Positions 1 to 7,729 of a DNA stretch of 39,810 nucleotides are shown one piece after another. The notes under the pieces were generated by a model. The model worked only from the letters and a program-made list of their open reading frames with translations, was not told the origin of the DNA and did no database searches. The translations under genes and the position numbers were made by a program. Source of the stretch: a virus; the IMG/VR virus record IMGVR_UViG_3300019886_000013, positions 1 through 39,810 of that record; one strand, 5' to 3'. Positions within the stretch are counted from its first letter, which is position 1; each line of letters begins with the position of its first letter.

Positions 1-87
1 AAGATCACTGCCAGCCTTGGCGCCAGTAATTAATGGATTGGCCTGCTCAAATGATAAAGGCTGAAACTGCATGGCTTGGATAGGCAT
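1..87 (-). CDS. Putative DNA ejection protein (gp20 position), N-terminal 29 residues, cut by window edge
   Basis: The ATG at 87-85 overlaps the stop of the preceding gene (TAATG), and the frame runs open to base 1, giving a start MPIQAMQFQPLSFEQANPLI. This Gln-rich start is typical of internal virion proteins in P22-like phages. The open frame entering from base 39810 (ELANRTAKAKAAV...) reads like the continuation of the same protein, so this is probably the 5' end of the gene whose bulk lies at 38517-39810. A direct join of base 1 to base 39810 gives a TGA in frame, so a few bases are missing between the ends. The gap length should be 2 modulo 3. The family assignment rests on position and composition. 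Confidence 0.7.
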   Translation of the reverse strand, partial: MPIQAMQFQPLSFEQANPLITGAKAGSDL

Positions 88-740
88 TAACCACCACCTG
101 CGGGCATTCCCGCATAAGATTTGAATGCGTTACCAAGGAAACCTAGTTCTGCGCCCTCGATACCCAATTTTGATGTATTTTGATTCGCTTTACCTGCATA
201 ACCTAGAGATGCTTGGCTCATTAAATTATTGCCCAAACTTTGAGCTAATTCATTGCTTGCGCCATAGCCTACATCATTCAAATGACTTTCACCTTCCAAT
301 CCCATGCCTTGAATGCCTAATACATGCGAAATCCAATCGTTATAATCTTGATCGGCCAAATGGCCAACCATATCAGCTGTATTTTGTTGATGCTCAGGTG
401 ATCCCGCCATGCCGCCAGCGGCCTCAGCATGAGCTGCGGCTTGTTCAGCTTGTTTGACTCGCCAATCGTAGCCCGGTGATTGCCTGAATTGACTACCAAT
501 TTCATTCAATGAGCCGACAGGATTGGTCGCATACTTTTGGTATTGGTTTTGAAGTACAGGTTGAGCTTGTTTGCCTGCATCAATATAAGGATCATAATAA
601 GGCTTAATAGTACCCGGAACCTTATTTAGATAAGGTTGAGCTGCCTTTGAAGGGTCTTCAAATTTATTGAAATCAGATAGTCCTGCGATGCCTAATGCAC
701 CGAGACCACCTGCTGCCGCTGTCCATGGGTTAAATGCCAT
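87..740 (-). CDS. Putative DNA ejection/internal virion protein (gp7 position)
   Basis: A 217-aa protein with a small hydrophobic Gly/Ala start (about residues 8-22) and an Ala/Gln-rich middle. It carries the motif SPGYDWRVKQAEQAAAHAEA followed by AGGMAGSPEHQQ, which resembles the SPGYxxRxxxGxxAIxxSAAARG motif seen in many podovirus virion proteins near the tail genes. It lies directly after the gp10-like gene and before the gp20-position gene, matching P22 gp7, an ejection protein that leaves the capsid with the DNA. Its stop overlaps the next start by 1 nt (TAATG), implying translational coupling. The motif and order are seen; the ejection role is inferred. Confidence 0.65.
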   Translation of the reverse strand: MAFNPWTAAAGGLGALGIAGLSDFNKFEDPSKAAQPYLNKVPGTIKPYYDPYIDAGKQAQPVLQNQYQKYATNPVGSLNEIGSQFRQSPGYDWRVKQAEQAAAHAEAAGGMAGSPEHQQNTADMVGHLADQDYNDWISHVLGIQGMGLEGESHLNDVGYGASNELAQSLGNNLMSQASLGYAGKANQNTSKLGIEGAELGFLGNAFKSYAGMPAGGG

Positions 741-755
741 AAATCACCTATATCC

Positions 756-1052
756 TTATAGGGTAACTATCGTGTGAAAAGTTCCACTTATGTTTATCTT
801 ACCTAAATTATTTGTTGAATCATATAGCAAAGTCCCGCCCGGACTATTGGTTAAAGCCGCTAGATTTGCAGCAGTTTGAGGCGGTATAAGCAAGCCTTCA
901 GGTGAGAAATTTGTCTGCAAAGCAAGCGTTAAATTCTGGAAATACCATATCCACAAAGGGTGAACTTTGATATTGCCTTTTTCATCTTTCATGACAAAAT
1001 CAGTCTCTCTTGGTAAATCAGGAAAGATTGCTTGTTGCTTTCTTGGGTTCAT
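756..1052 (-). CDS. Small virion-region protein of unknown function
   Basis: A 98-aa protein that starts 2 nt after the gp10-like gene stops and ends 15 nt before the gp7-position gene. Its N-terminus is charged (MNPRKQQAIFPDLPRETDFV), its middle is aromatic (HPLWIWYFQNLTLAL), and its end is a Gly/Ser/Thr-rich beta-type stretch (SPGGTLLYDSTNNLGKINIS) like those of phage fibre-type proteins. In P22 the tail needle gene 26 follows gene 10. This protein is much shorter than gp26 (233 aa) and has no visible long coiled coil, so I do not call it a needle. A small tail-tip or plug component is possible. Confidence 0.6.
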   Translation of the reverse strand: MNPRKQQAIFPDLPRETDFVMKDEKGNIKVHPLWIWYFQNLTLALQTNFSPEGLLIPPQTAANLAALTNSPGGTLLYDSTNNLGKINISGTFHTIVTL

Positions 1053-1054
1053 AA

Positions 1055-2764
1055 TTATTGCCTTACATTAACAAGTCCATTTGTCACAACAAATCGTCCC
1101 ATGCCCCAAAATCTAAATTGCATCACCACATCATTAGCTAATCCTAATTGCCACCATCTTAACATATTTTTATAAACCCCAATGGGGTTAAGGCTATTTG
1201 AAATGTAACTTCCAAATGATTCACCGCCATTATAAGAAAGCGCTAAATCAACTCTTGGTGTCACAGGAACAAATAATTCATTATTAGAGATGAGAAATGC
1301 AAAATCATTTGGATCAGATTGCTCGGCAATAAGATTAAAACCATCTTCAGTTAATAAAAAATCATCAAGCTGAGTGCCTAAAAATAAAGTACTACCTTCG
1401 GTTATTAAAAATTTACCATCTTCAGTAATTAGATTTGGAAATCCAAGATCAAGGTATTGATAATCTGTCGTACCTTGTTCAATGGTAAATCCAATATCAT
1501 TAATAATAAAATAATCCTGTCCGGGCATTCTTACATTACGGCAAATTCTGATGCGAGGTATTTCTACGGGTAGAATTGTAGTAACAGCAGGTATAACAGA
1601 ATTATCAGTAACAGTCGTATCATAAGTTGTATAAATAGTGTCGAATGCATAAAGGTTTCCATCGTTCTTGCTGACAAAATAATATTGGTTTTGAAAGAAA
1701 GCTATTTCCTTCGCAATGAAGTAATTCATGTTTTGATCACAAGCATGATAAAACTTCTTGGTATTAAAATCGTAGAATAATGAAAAATTATCAGTGTAAA
1801 AATTTATATGATAAAAAAGATGTCCATCCTGTCGATAGATAAAAGCCTCTGAATCTTCGGGTGCGACTAACTGAGAAAAAAGATAATCTATTCCATCGGT
1901 GGTGATTTTTTCAGGACGGCCACCATCTGTGAACATAATAATCGGGCCGGACTTTTCATTTTGCGCAAGCCATACGACCACTTCATCAGTTGCAGCAATG
2001 GTTGAAGCATTAATACAACCATAGTCAATGTTGTAACCTGTATTTCTCTGATAAGGGAAAAGTTGTAATCCATTGTCAAACCAAGGTTCTGTTACTGTAT
2101 GACCCATAACATAAACCATGTTACCACCACTAGGGACACGCACAACTGCAACAACATTATCAGGTTTAGTCTCAAGTTTTCCAACGAACTGTGATGCAAA
2201 AGGAAATGTCACCGCAGGAAGAGATGTAATGTCATTTAAACGCCATTCATTTGTACCGGTTGATGCTGCAATAAAATAGCTATCATGAAATGTAATATAG
2301 CCCGGTACAAAATCGATTGAGATTTGTTGTAATGGCGGCGTCAAGTTTGTTGGATCATAAACATAAAGAGCTGTCGTGTCAGATATTAAAATCTGACCGC
2401 TATTATTTTCAGCTATAAAAACATCTGTCTCAGATGTTAAGAGCTGCCCAATGAGCGTCTTAATGAAAATGTAGGGTACATTAGAATTTGGATTAAAGAT
2501 AATATCTATTAGATAGACATTTTGCTCATCAACTAAAATCATCTTTTGGAGAATAGTTGAGGAGTATATCGCGCGACCTTTGAGAGAGTTATTAAGCTCA
2601 GCTGCTGTGATAACAATTTTATAGCCTGCGTAGGGCACCATGAATGAATCTGATTCGAACATATTATAGGTACGCTCAACCGAAATCTTGGGGTATCGGC
2701 CAAATGTGCTACTTCCTACAATATTCAATTCCACTTCTTTAAAGCGGGGAGTTCGATTTATCAT
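1055..2764 (-). CDS. gp10-like packaged-DNA stabilization / tail hub protein
   Basis: A 569-aa protein; P22 gp10 is 472 aa. The N-terminal signature GRYPKISVERTYNMFESD followed by PYAGYK fits the gp10 family, where residues near the start list the tail machine's conserved NMF/pGY motifs. The body is a series of beta-rich repeats, as expected for the beta-propeller-like hub that plugs the portal channel after packaging. Around residues 465-500 there are degenerate repeats (LITEDGKF, LITEGSTLF, LLTEDGFNL). It follows the gp4-like gene with a 22-nt gap, the P22 order 4-10. The family call is from sequence pattern and position. Confidence 0.82.
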   Translation of the reverse strand: MINRTPRFKEVELNIVGSSTFGRYPKISVERTYNMFESDSFMVPYAGYKIVITAAELNNSLKGRAIYSSTILQKMILVDEQNVYLIDIIFNPNSNVPYIFIKTLIGQLLTSETDVFIAENNSGQILISDTTALYVYDPTNLTPPLQQISIDFVPGYITFHDSYFIAASTGTNEWRLNDITSLPAVTFPFASQFVGKLETKPDNVVAVVRVPSGGNMVYVMGHTVTEPWFDNGLQLFPYQRNTGYNIDYGCINASTIAATDEVVVWLAQNEKSGPIIMFTDGGRPEKITTDGIDYLFSQLVAPEDSEAFIYRQDGHLFYHINFYTDNFSLFYDFNTKKFYHACDQNMNYFIAKEIAFFQNQYYFVSKNDGNLYAFDTIYTTYDTTVTDNSVIPAVTTILPVEIPRIRICRNVRMPGQDYFIINDIGFTIEQGTTDYQYLDLGFPNLITEDGKFLITEGSTLFLGTQLDDFLLTEDGFNLIAEQSDPNDFAFLISNNELFVPVTPRVDLALSYNGGESFGSYISNSLNPIGVYKNMLRWWQLGLANDVVMQFRFWGMGRFVVTNGLVNVRQ

Positions 2765-2786
2765 CTAACCATCCTTGGTCTAAAAC

Positions 2787-3497
2787 TTAAGAAGGACGCC
2801 AGCCTTTACCGATATTGACGTCGCCCCAATTGTATCCACTGCCGCTCGTCAAGATGCTCGATTTAATCATAGATAAATCAGGTGGCGAGATATCCAATAA
2901 TTGTTGTTGAATGCCTCTTAAAATCTGTTTTGATTCGGGGTTAAACATAATCCCATACTCAGAACACATATATTGAGCCAATGCATAACGTAAATACTCA
3001 ATATAGGAAGAATCATAAACCGTTAGCATATCTTCTTGAAGCGTTACATCCTGCAAACCAAACTTACCCATGATCTTGATGGGATAGTTTCCAGCCGGAA
3101 GGAAATACATATAAATCGTGCCACCACCTACTTTTCGATTGAACGTCCAGTTAAAAGGTAGTGCTTGAATATTATCAACACGGCTTGATCCAAAGTAACG
3201 TCTACGTGTCGTGAAGTCAGTTGGATAACGAACCACATCGATATTAAAAGTCAGCGATTCAACAGCATAAAGATTGGGAATAAAATAGGCTTCCTGCCCT
3301 TGAACAGCAGGAAACTCATAGTAAGTCCAATAAGGAATAAAATCCGTTTGAATCGTCTTCCAATCTAAAAGCGCATTCAACAGCATCAAGCCATCAGTAA
3401 GCTGATCCCCTGAAACTGTCTGTGCGCCTCTAGCGACTATGCCCGATAGATACCAAGAGCGCGTAATGAGTTGCTGCGCGGTATAAGTCATCGCCAT
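2787..3497 (-). CDS. gp4-like tail accessory factor / head-tail adaptor
   Basis: A 236-aa protein whose N-terminal helices (TAQQLITRSWYLSGIVARG, then DGLMLLNALLDWKTIQTDF) fit the P22 gp4-like head-completion family, which forms a ring beneath the portal and receives gp10. The following aromatic beta segment (IPYWTYYEFPAVQGQEAYFI) and the helical segment at about 165-190 (YIEYLRYALAQYMCSEYGI) are also typical. P22 gp4 is 166 aa, so this is a longer version. The gene sits between an unknown virion gene and gp10. I see no direct evidence for the peptidoglycan hydrolase activity reported for P22 gp4. Confidence 0.8.
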   Translation of the reverse strand: MAMTYTAQQLITRSWYLSGIVARGAQTVSGDQLTDGLMLLNALLDWKTIQTDFIPYWTYYEFPAVQGQEAYFIPNLYAVESLTFNIDVVRYPTDFTTRRRYFGSSRVDNIQALPFNWTFNRKVGGGTIYMYFLPAGNYPIKIMGKFGLQDVTLQEDMLTVYDSSYIEYLRYALAQYMCSEYGIMFNPESKQILRGIQQQLLDISPPDLSMIKSSILTSGSGYNWGDVNIGKGWRPS

Positions 3498-3515
3498 TAC
3501 ACGCTCCTTGTGTCA

Positions 3516-4316
3516 TTAAGCTAATGAAACTGTGTAGCCACTAACCAGTACAGTTACAGCATCACTTGAACTTGTTACTTTGTAATCAATCTCAGGTTTA
3601 GATGAAGCAACACCACACATCACTTGAATAAAGCTTTGTTGTGGAACGCCAGCAGCTACACCTGTGATTGTCACTAAGCCCGCAGTTGCAGTGCTACCTG
3701 TAGGTCTGAACTGAACAACGTCACCAATTGCAGCTGGCGTGAATAGAACATCCAGATAAGCAATAACGAATGGATCAGTTGTAGTTGGGATCGCAGTAGA
3801 CAAATCAATTGCAGTGAAACTTGTCGCATTACCAGCAGACAATACAGATACTTCAGGCTGCAAGTAATAAGACTTGCCACTAGAAATATTGAGAATTGTT
3901 GCAGCTGTAAAGTGAGCTGAGGCATCAGTCGGTGCAAATCCTAACAAGCGATAGGAGTCATAACCGGCTGGCAAAAGTGGATATGCGTTGCTTTGAAGGC
4001 TGATTAATCCTGCAACGGGTTTATAATTGCGGGAATCACCGATAATGTAAACAACGTAATTTGTACTTGCAGCAAGAGTTCCTGCATCTAAACCATTAGC
4101 ACCAACGGTTGCTGAGTTTAAATAAAGAGGAGCCACTAAGTTTGACGTACCTAAAAAGTTTGCACTAAAAGGCATATCAACATTGTTGGTTGAATCTCTT
4201 ACTTGACCGGGAGCGACAGCTAATACAGTAGTCGATGCCACAGAGATATTGGCGCCGCTAATGTAAAGATGAGGCAATGAATAAACTAGATCATTCTGAA
4301 TCGTCAAAGTTGTCAT
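3516..4316 (-). CDS. Putative virion structural/decoration protein
   Basis: A 266-aa, Ser/Thr/Ala/Val-rich, beta-type protein with the motif APLYLNSATVGANGLDAGTL followed by AASTNYVVYIIGDSRNY. That motif recurs in uncharacterised structural proteins of podoviruses and siphoviruses. It lies between coat and gp4, where a capsid decoration or head-surface protein is often encoded. A hairpin (4343-4371) separates it from coat, so it is probably made at a lower level than coat. There is no signal peptide or transmembrane helix. The exact function is unknown. Confidence 0.6.
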   Translation of the reverse strand: MTTLTIQNDLVYSLPHLYISGANISVASTTVLAVAPGQVRDSTNNVDMPFSANFLGTSNLVAPLYLNSATVGANGLDAGTLAASTNYVVYIIGDSRNYKPVAGLISLQSNAYPLLPAGYDSYRLLGFAPTDASAHFTAATILNISSGKSYYLQPEVSVLSAGNATSFTAIDLSTAIPTTTDPFVIAYLDVLFTPAAIGDVVQFRPTGSTATAGLVTITGVAAGVPQQSFIQVMCGVASSKPEIDYKVTSSSDAVTVLVSGYTVSLA

Positions 4317-4342
4317 AGTAGTTTCCTTTAATCCTTTAGTTA

Positions 4343-4371
4343 AAGGGGGCGTTAATTAAGGATGCCCCCTT
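4343..4371 (-). terminator. Hairpin after coat gene, likely partial terminator
   Basis: Arms AAGGGGGC (4343-4350) and GCCCCCTT (4364-4371) form an 8-bp GC-rich stem with a 13-nt loop, starting 9 nt after the coat stop in the direction of transcription. Only three U residues follow the stem, so termination is probably incomplete. This would leave coat mRNA in excess over the tail genes. A short competing inverted repeat (CCTTTA/TAAAGG, 4333-4346) overlaps its downstream side. Confidence 0.55.
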
Positions 4372-4379
4372 ATCCTTTA

Positions 4380-5723
4380 TTAGCCCTGAGATAGAGGGAT
4401 AATAGTTCTCATCGAATATTCAGGAACGACTACTGAACCCCATGTAGAGTCATAGATCATGCCTGTCTGGTTTTGCCCGAATAGAGAACCGTATGTTAAG
4501 CGCAGAGATACACCCGTTTCTGGATCGTATTCATTTGCTGTGTCATATGGTCTTTGTTCAGGTAATTGAGGCATAGCGATATAGAACGCATCGCCACCGA
4601 CAACCATACCCGCTCTGTGAGAAGGAAGAGTTGATGCTTGCATACCAGCTGCTAATGGATTGTTAAGGTTCTGTCCATTTCCGCCAGCCCAATTAAGCGC
4701 AGGGAAAATTGAAACAGTTACTAAACCGCCAGATGTGGAAGCTGCATTTGCGAGAACTCGAACTTGCACAGGGTTGGCACTTTGGGTGTGCCCGATGAAA
4801 GTTAAGTAGCGCATATTAGGTTGACCGCTAACGCCGTCATTAAATTGCATCAAATCGCCAGATAAAATTGCGCTTGCATCAGAGGTGCCTGCACCTGAGA
4901 AAGTTAACGCTGTAACATTTTGTCCGGTTGGATCATTGGTGCTAACTAATGTCAGAGTTGTTCCATTGATACCTACGTTTCCAGAAACATGGATAGGCAG
5001 CAAGTTTGATTGGTAGTACTCAACTTTAGGACTTCCAAAATCACCTACTTCCCATGACATAGCAATTTCATCATTTCGCATTGGTACGAATTGGTTTAAG
5101 CCAGTTCCGACAATGGAAGGAATGATTGTGTCAGGTAAGTAGTGCTTGATGCCATGAGACACTGCGCCGTAGTTTTTGAAGAACATAATTTCCTGAGCAA
5201 GTTGTTGGTAACTTGTCAAAGGTGTCACGCCATTTCCGAAGAAACGATATGGGCCAGATTCAGTATGCAATGCACCTGTTGGAACAGATTGACCATTTTG
5301 ATCAACGGACATAACAGGAACCGCACTGATAACATTCAATGCAATATTAGCTTCGATTTGATTCGCTAATTCTGCCATGAAGGATTTACCGAACACACGC
5401 ATGTAATCTTCTTCACCTTTTTCTAAGTTGAATATGCGTTGTTGCGATGTAACTGCGAAGGAAGCATTACCTGCTTGATCGCAGGATAGAGATTGAACTC
5501 TTTGATCCGCACTTTGCCATGCTGCAACCAAACCATTGGTGACAGTTGCGCGAGGTGGTAAATCAAAGGTAACGACTGATCCAAGATTCGCTTGAATCTT
5601 ATCAAAGTCTTTAAATTTTGTATTTGCTGTGCTGACAAAGCAGCATAGGTTTAATAACAAGCCAAGAGACGATCTTTGATACGTCTGTACTTGTTGTAAA
5701 ATATTAGCAGGATAAACAGCCAT
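4380..5723 (-). CDS. Major coat protein, P22 gp5-like (HK97 fold)
   Basis: A 447-aa protein; P22 coat is 430 aa. It matches the P22-type coat pattern: MAVYPANILQQVQ start, a Thr/Phe/Asp-rich N-arm (VVTFDLPPRATVTNG), and the long spine-helix region EEDYMRVFGKSFMAELANQI followed by EANIALN, all typical of P22-like HK97-fold coats. The central Gly/Thr-rich section (about 245-345) would correspond to the inserted domain. It is the second gene after the promoter at 6677-6705, preceded by the scaffold gene, and has a good ribosome site (AAGGGAG). Scaffold and coat together would assemble the procapsid. Confidence 0.88.
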   Translation of the reverse strand: MAVYPANILQQVQTYQRSSLGLLLNLCCFVSTANTKFKDFDKIQANLGSVVTFDLPPRATVTNGLVAAWQSADQRVQSLSCDQAGNASFAVTSQQRIFNLEKGEEDYMRVFGKSFMAELANQIEANIALNVISAVPVMSVDQNGQSVPTGALHTESGPYRFFGNGVTPLTSYQQLAQEIMFFKNYGAVSHGIKHYLPDTIIPSIVGTGLNQFVPMRNDEIAMSWEVGDFGSPKVEYYQSNLLPIHVSGNVGINGTTLTLVSTNDPTGQNVTALTFSGAGTSDASAILSGDLMQFNDGVSGQPNMRYLTFIGHTQSANPVQVRVLANAASTSGGLVTVSIFPALNWAGGNGQNLNNPLAAGMQASTLPSHRAGMVVGGDAFYIAMPQLPEQRPYDTANEYDPETGVSLRLTYGSLFGQNQTGMIYDSTWGSVVVPEYSMRTIIPLSQG

Positions 5724-5774
5724 GAGATCACTCCCTTAAATTCCATTTAGAGAGGACATGGGCTTACTTAGTGG

Positions 5775-6536
5775 TTACGCTCGATAATTAGGATTTCTCC
5801 GATAATCGCTAACCGACTTCATAGCACCAGTGTCCGTACCAGTATTAGAAGGTCTCATATGATTCAATGGAGATTTAGGTAACTTAAAGTTTTGTGCCGC
5901 TTCGTTGTCTTTAAGACGTTGCGACATTTTAACCATCAAGTTATATGCGAGTTTTGGCGAAGTGTTAATTAATTGCTGCAAGTTTCCGATTTTCTCGGGG
6001 TTCTGCGCAAGGTCATACATCACATCCGCTGTGTTATCCACCATGTTCGCAAGCTGCACGATATGAGGGATATTTTTAAACTCAACATCACCAACGGTTT
6101 GATCCCAATCCTGATATTTAGCTTTGCCTGTATCGAGTTTATTTGTAAACTCATGCGCAATTCGAGTGGCTTCCTGCTCATTCGATTTTTGCTGAGACTC
6201 CTGAATCCATTCGTCTCTCAAGCGTGAGGCTTCTTGGGCTGCCAATTTTCTAACATCGCTTTCAGTAACCTGTGGCATCCCGCCTAATAATTGCGGTTGA
6301 GATTGTGCCTGAGGTTGCGAGTTGGATTGCTGCTGTGATGACGTATATTCGCGTTTACCGCGCTCATACGCTTCCGCTTTCGCACGTCCAACGATGCTAT
6401 CAACATCGGATTGCCTTAAAAGTTTTTCGCTTGTGTCGCTAGATGCCGGTTGTGCCGACGCTGACGACGTTGCTACAGGTTGCGAGCTAGAGTTATCAGA
6501 ACTCTGACTCATTCCATTGTTTACCATTTCAGTCAT
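5775..6536 (-). CDS. Scaffolding protein (gp8-like)
   Basis: A 253-aa, highly charged, Gln/Ser-rich helical protein directly upstream of coat; P22 gp8 is 303 aa. The first ~35 residues are disordered Ser/Gln, followed by a helix-rich core (ESDVRKLAAQEASRLRDEWI) and a C-terminal segment with basic residues (SVSDYRRNPNYRA). In P22 the C-terminal helix-turn-helix with basic residues binds the coat N-arm, and a similar basic end is visible here. Composition, length and position support the call. The start ATG is 13 nt after an AGGGA ribosome site. Confidence 0.8.
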   Translation of the reverse strand: MTEMVNNGMSQSSDNSSSQPVATSSASAQPASSDTSEKLLRQSDVDSIVGRAKAEAYERGKREYTSSQQQSNSQPQAQSQPQLLGGMPQVTESDVRKLAAQEASRLRDEWIQESQQKSNEQEATRIAHEFTNKLDTGKAKYQDWDQTVGDVEFKNIPHIVQLANMVDNTADVMYDLAQNPEKIGNLQQLINTSPKLAYNLMVKMSQRLKDNEAAQNFKLPKSPLNHMRPSNTGTDTGAMKSVSDYRRNPNYRA

Positions 6537-6676
6537 AATGATTCCCTTCGACTATTAGCCCCGTCACGGTGATGTTGCCCCTACGTATCGCGTAAGTTTC
6601 GACTATTTTGCCCGATAGCTCGGTGGTACCTCGCTAATCCGTCACGAGTCTACGTTTTCTTCTTTGTCGCTTAATA
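6537..6676 (-). promoter_or_regulatory. Structured 5' leader of scaffold-coat mRNA
   Basis: About 130 nt of untranslated leader with no ORF. Read on the minus strand it contains the hairpins CTCG...CGAG, CCGA-GCTA-TCGG and TACG-CGA-TACGTA, plus two direct repeats: TTCGACTATT (plus strand, 6547-6556 and 6598-6607) and CCGTCACG (6561-6568 and 6639-6646). The arrangement suggests a folded RNA leader that could tune expression or stability of the capsid mRNA. No known riboswitch or leader class is recognised. Confidence 0.45.
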
Positions 6677-6705
6677 ACATTAGAACTATTTATTGCACAC
6701 GTCAA
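6677..6705 (-). promoter_or_regulatory. Sigma70-type promoter for scaffold and coat
   Basis: Minus-strand -35 TTGACG (6705-6700), a 17-bp spacer, then TAATGT (6682-6677). A better -10 (TCTAAT, 6684-6679) sits at 15-bp spacing. It lies just after the stop of the 6719-6889 gene and 140 nt before scaffold, so capsid genes can be transcribed independently of upstream readthrough. Confidence 0.5.
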
Positions 6706-6718
6706 GCACAATTAAAAA

Positions 6719-6889
6719 TTATGCTTTACGTGGTGTAGTGCCCGCATCACGATTGAAATCAGACTTCTCACGTGGCTTTTGATTCATCTTTCCACCTTGT
6801 CCAACTTCCATATCACCGGGTCGCTGCATAACGCGTCCTATACCTTCTTTTTTCCCACCCTTTTCCATTTTCTCCATTTTCTCTTTCAT
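6719..6889 (-). CDS. Small Lys/Gly/Met-rich protein, unknown function
   Basis: A 56-aa basic, low-complexity protein (MKEKMEKMEKGGKKEGIGRV...). The start chosen at 6889 has a GGGAG site 7 nt upstream and lies one base after the stop of the upstream gene (TGA-A-ATG). A longer frame to 6925 would overlap that gene without a ribosome site. The C-terminal half (QRPGDMEVGQGGKMNQKPRE) looks disordered. Small basic proteins at this place, between portal and scaffold, are common in phages. It may be a minor virion or nucleic-acid-binding protein, but that is a guess. Confidence 0.6.
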   Translation of the reverse strand: MKEKMEKMEKGGKKEGIGRVMQRPGDMEVGQGGKMNQKPREKSDFNRDAGTTPRKA

Positions 6890-6890
6890 T

Positions 6891-7247
6891 TCAATACTCC
6901 CTTTGGTTAATAACATTATAAGCATTTAAATCTTCTAATCCACGTATAGATAATAAAGTTTCTTGATCTATTGATCTAAACGCATAAGAACAAATTTTAG
7001 AACAAAATTTTCTTTCTTCACTATTCTTATAATCTTGTGGTGCAATATAGATCCCTTTGCAAGTATTGCATACAGCTTCCTTACCAAGCGTTCTATATCT
7101 CTTCATTTTATAAGCAGTATTGCATTTTCTGCATGTGCCATTAACATGACCTGTTTTCTTGATAATTATAAAATTTTTTTCATTTCGTAAAAATTCAATC
7201 TTGCAATGAGGGCATATTTTATAACCCGGACGATTTTTTATTCTCAT
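6891..7247 (-). CDS. Zinc-ribbon protein with four Cys pairs
   Basis: A 118-aa protein from the ATG at 7247 (MRIKNRPGYKICPHCKIEF). Cys pairs CPHC, CRKC, CNTC and CSKIC would make two zinc ribbons, resembling zinc-binding N-domains of phage HNH-type proteins, but no HNH catalytic motif is seen. The start at 7247 is supported by the one-base junction (TGA-A-ATG) with the small secreted protein and a GGAG site. A longer frame to 7352 reads through that other gene out of phase. The function is unknown; nucleic-acid binding is inferred from the zinc ribbons. Confidence 0.65.
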   Translation of the reverse strand: MRIKNRPGYKICPHCKIEFLRNEKNFIIIKKTGHVNGTCRKCNTAYKMKRYRTLGKEAVCNTCKGIYIAPQDYKNSEERKFCSKICSYAFRSIDQETLLSIRGLEDLNAYNVINQREY

Positions 7248-7248
7248 T

Positions 7249-7413
7249 TCAAGCATACTCCATAGGCTTACCATTACACTCAAATATAACAGGCGCTGCA
7301 TTCTCAACATTATATGAGGATGATTCATATTGATAGTATAGCTCAAATGCAAAAGCTAAATTCATCACAAATGAAAAAGTGATAGCAATACTACAAAACA
7401 ATTTCTTCCACAT
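7249..7413 (-). CDS. Tiny secreted protein with signal peptide
   Basis: A 54-aa protein. It starts MWKKLFCSIAITFSFVMNLA with FAF following, which is a clear signal peptide: two Lys, a hydrophobic core, and a likely cleavage after LAFA. The mature part is only about 32 residues (FELYYQYESSSYNVENAAPV...) with one Cys. An AAGG site precedes the ATG, and its TGA is one base from the next start. A secreted micro-protein inside the head gene cluster is unusual; candidates are a superinfection-exclusion or envelope-acting factor, but nothing in the sequence identifies one. Confidence 0.65.
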   Translation of the reverse strand: MWKKLFCSIAITFSFVMNLAFAFELYYQYESSSYNVENAAPVIFECNGKPMEYA

Positions 7414-7419
7414 TATGCC

Positions 7420-7572
7420 TTATCCTTTTTTCTTACTAGATTTTTTAGCACCTGATTTGCGCGCTGTATTAAGAGCAATAGCTATAGCTTGCTTTTGAGG
7501 CTTACCAGCTGCCATTTCAGTTTTAATATTAGAACTTACAGTCTTTTTGCTATCACCTTTTTTTAATGGCAT
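7420..7572 (-). CDS. Small basic protein (MPLKKG... type), phage conserved
   Basis: A 50-aa protein (MPLKKGDSKKTVSSNIKTEM...AAGKPQKQAIAIAL...), rich in Lys and Ser at both ends with a short amphipathic helix. Proteins with the same pattern (PLKKG-SKKxISxNI, GKPQKQAxAIAL) are frequent next to portal and coat genes of tailed phages. The start at 7572 has an AAAGGAAAG site and is one base after the previous stop (TAA-A-ATG), so it is preferred over the longer frame to 7629. The role is unknown. Confidence 0.72.
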   Translation of the reverse strand: MPLKKGDSKKTVSSNIKTEMAAGKPQKQAIAIALNTARKSGAKKSSKKKG

Positions 7573-7573
7573 T

Positions 7574-7717
7574 TTACTTTCCTTTTTTGTTCTTAAACTT
7601 ACCCTGATCTTGGGGTTTACCCTTAGCACATGTGGAATTGGGTACTTTAGGGCGTTTTGGTTCCTCGTAAGAGGCTTTTTCTGCTTTCTTGGGCTTCATC
7701 TTTAATCGGCTATTCAT
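7574..7717 (-). CDS. Tiny basic protein, unknown
   Basis: A 47-aa protein (MNSRLKMKPKKAEKASYEEP...), about one-third Lys/Arg, with a single Cys and no hydrophobic segment. It has a strong AGGAG site in the repeat AATAGGAGAAAGTGA, which also precedes the 7954 gene. The stop is one base from the start of the next gene. It is probably part of the same translationally coupled chain running from portal to scaffold. No family recognised. Confidence 0.6.
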   Translation of the reverse strand: MNSRLKMKPKKAEKASYEEPKRPKVPNSTCAKGKPQDQGKFKNKKGK

Positions 7718-7729
7718 CACTTTCTCCTA

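Noticed and set aside
1-15. Terminal direct repeat with the window end
   Set aside because: First and last ~15 bases share only a few bases (aagatca versus aagttca); no real overlap seen.
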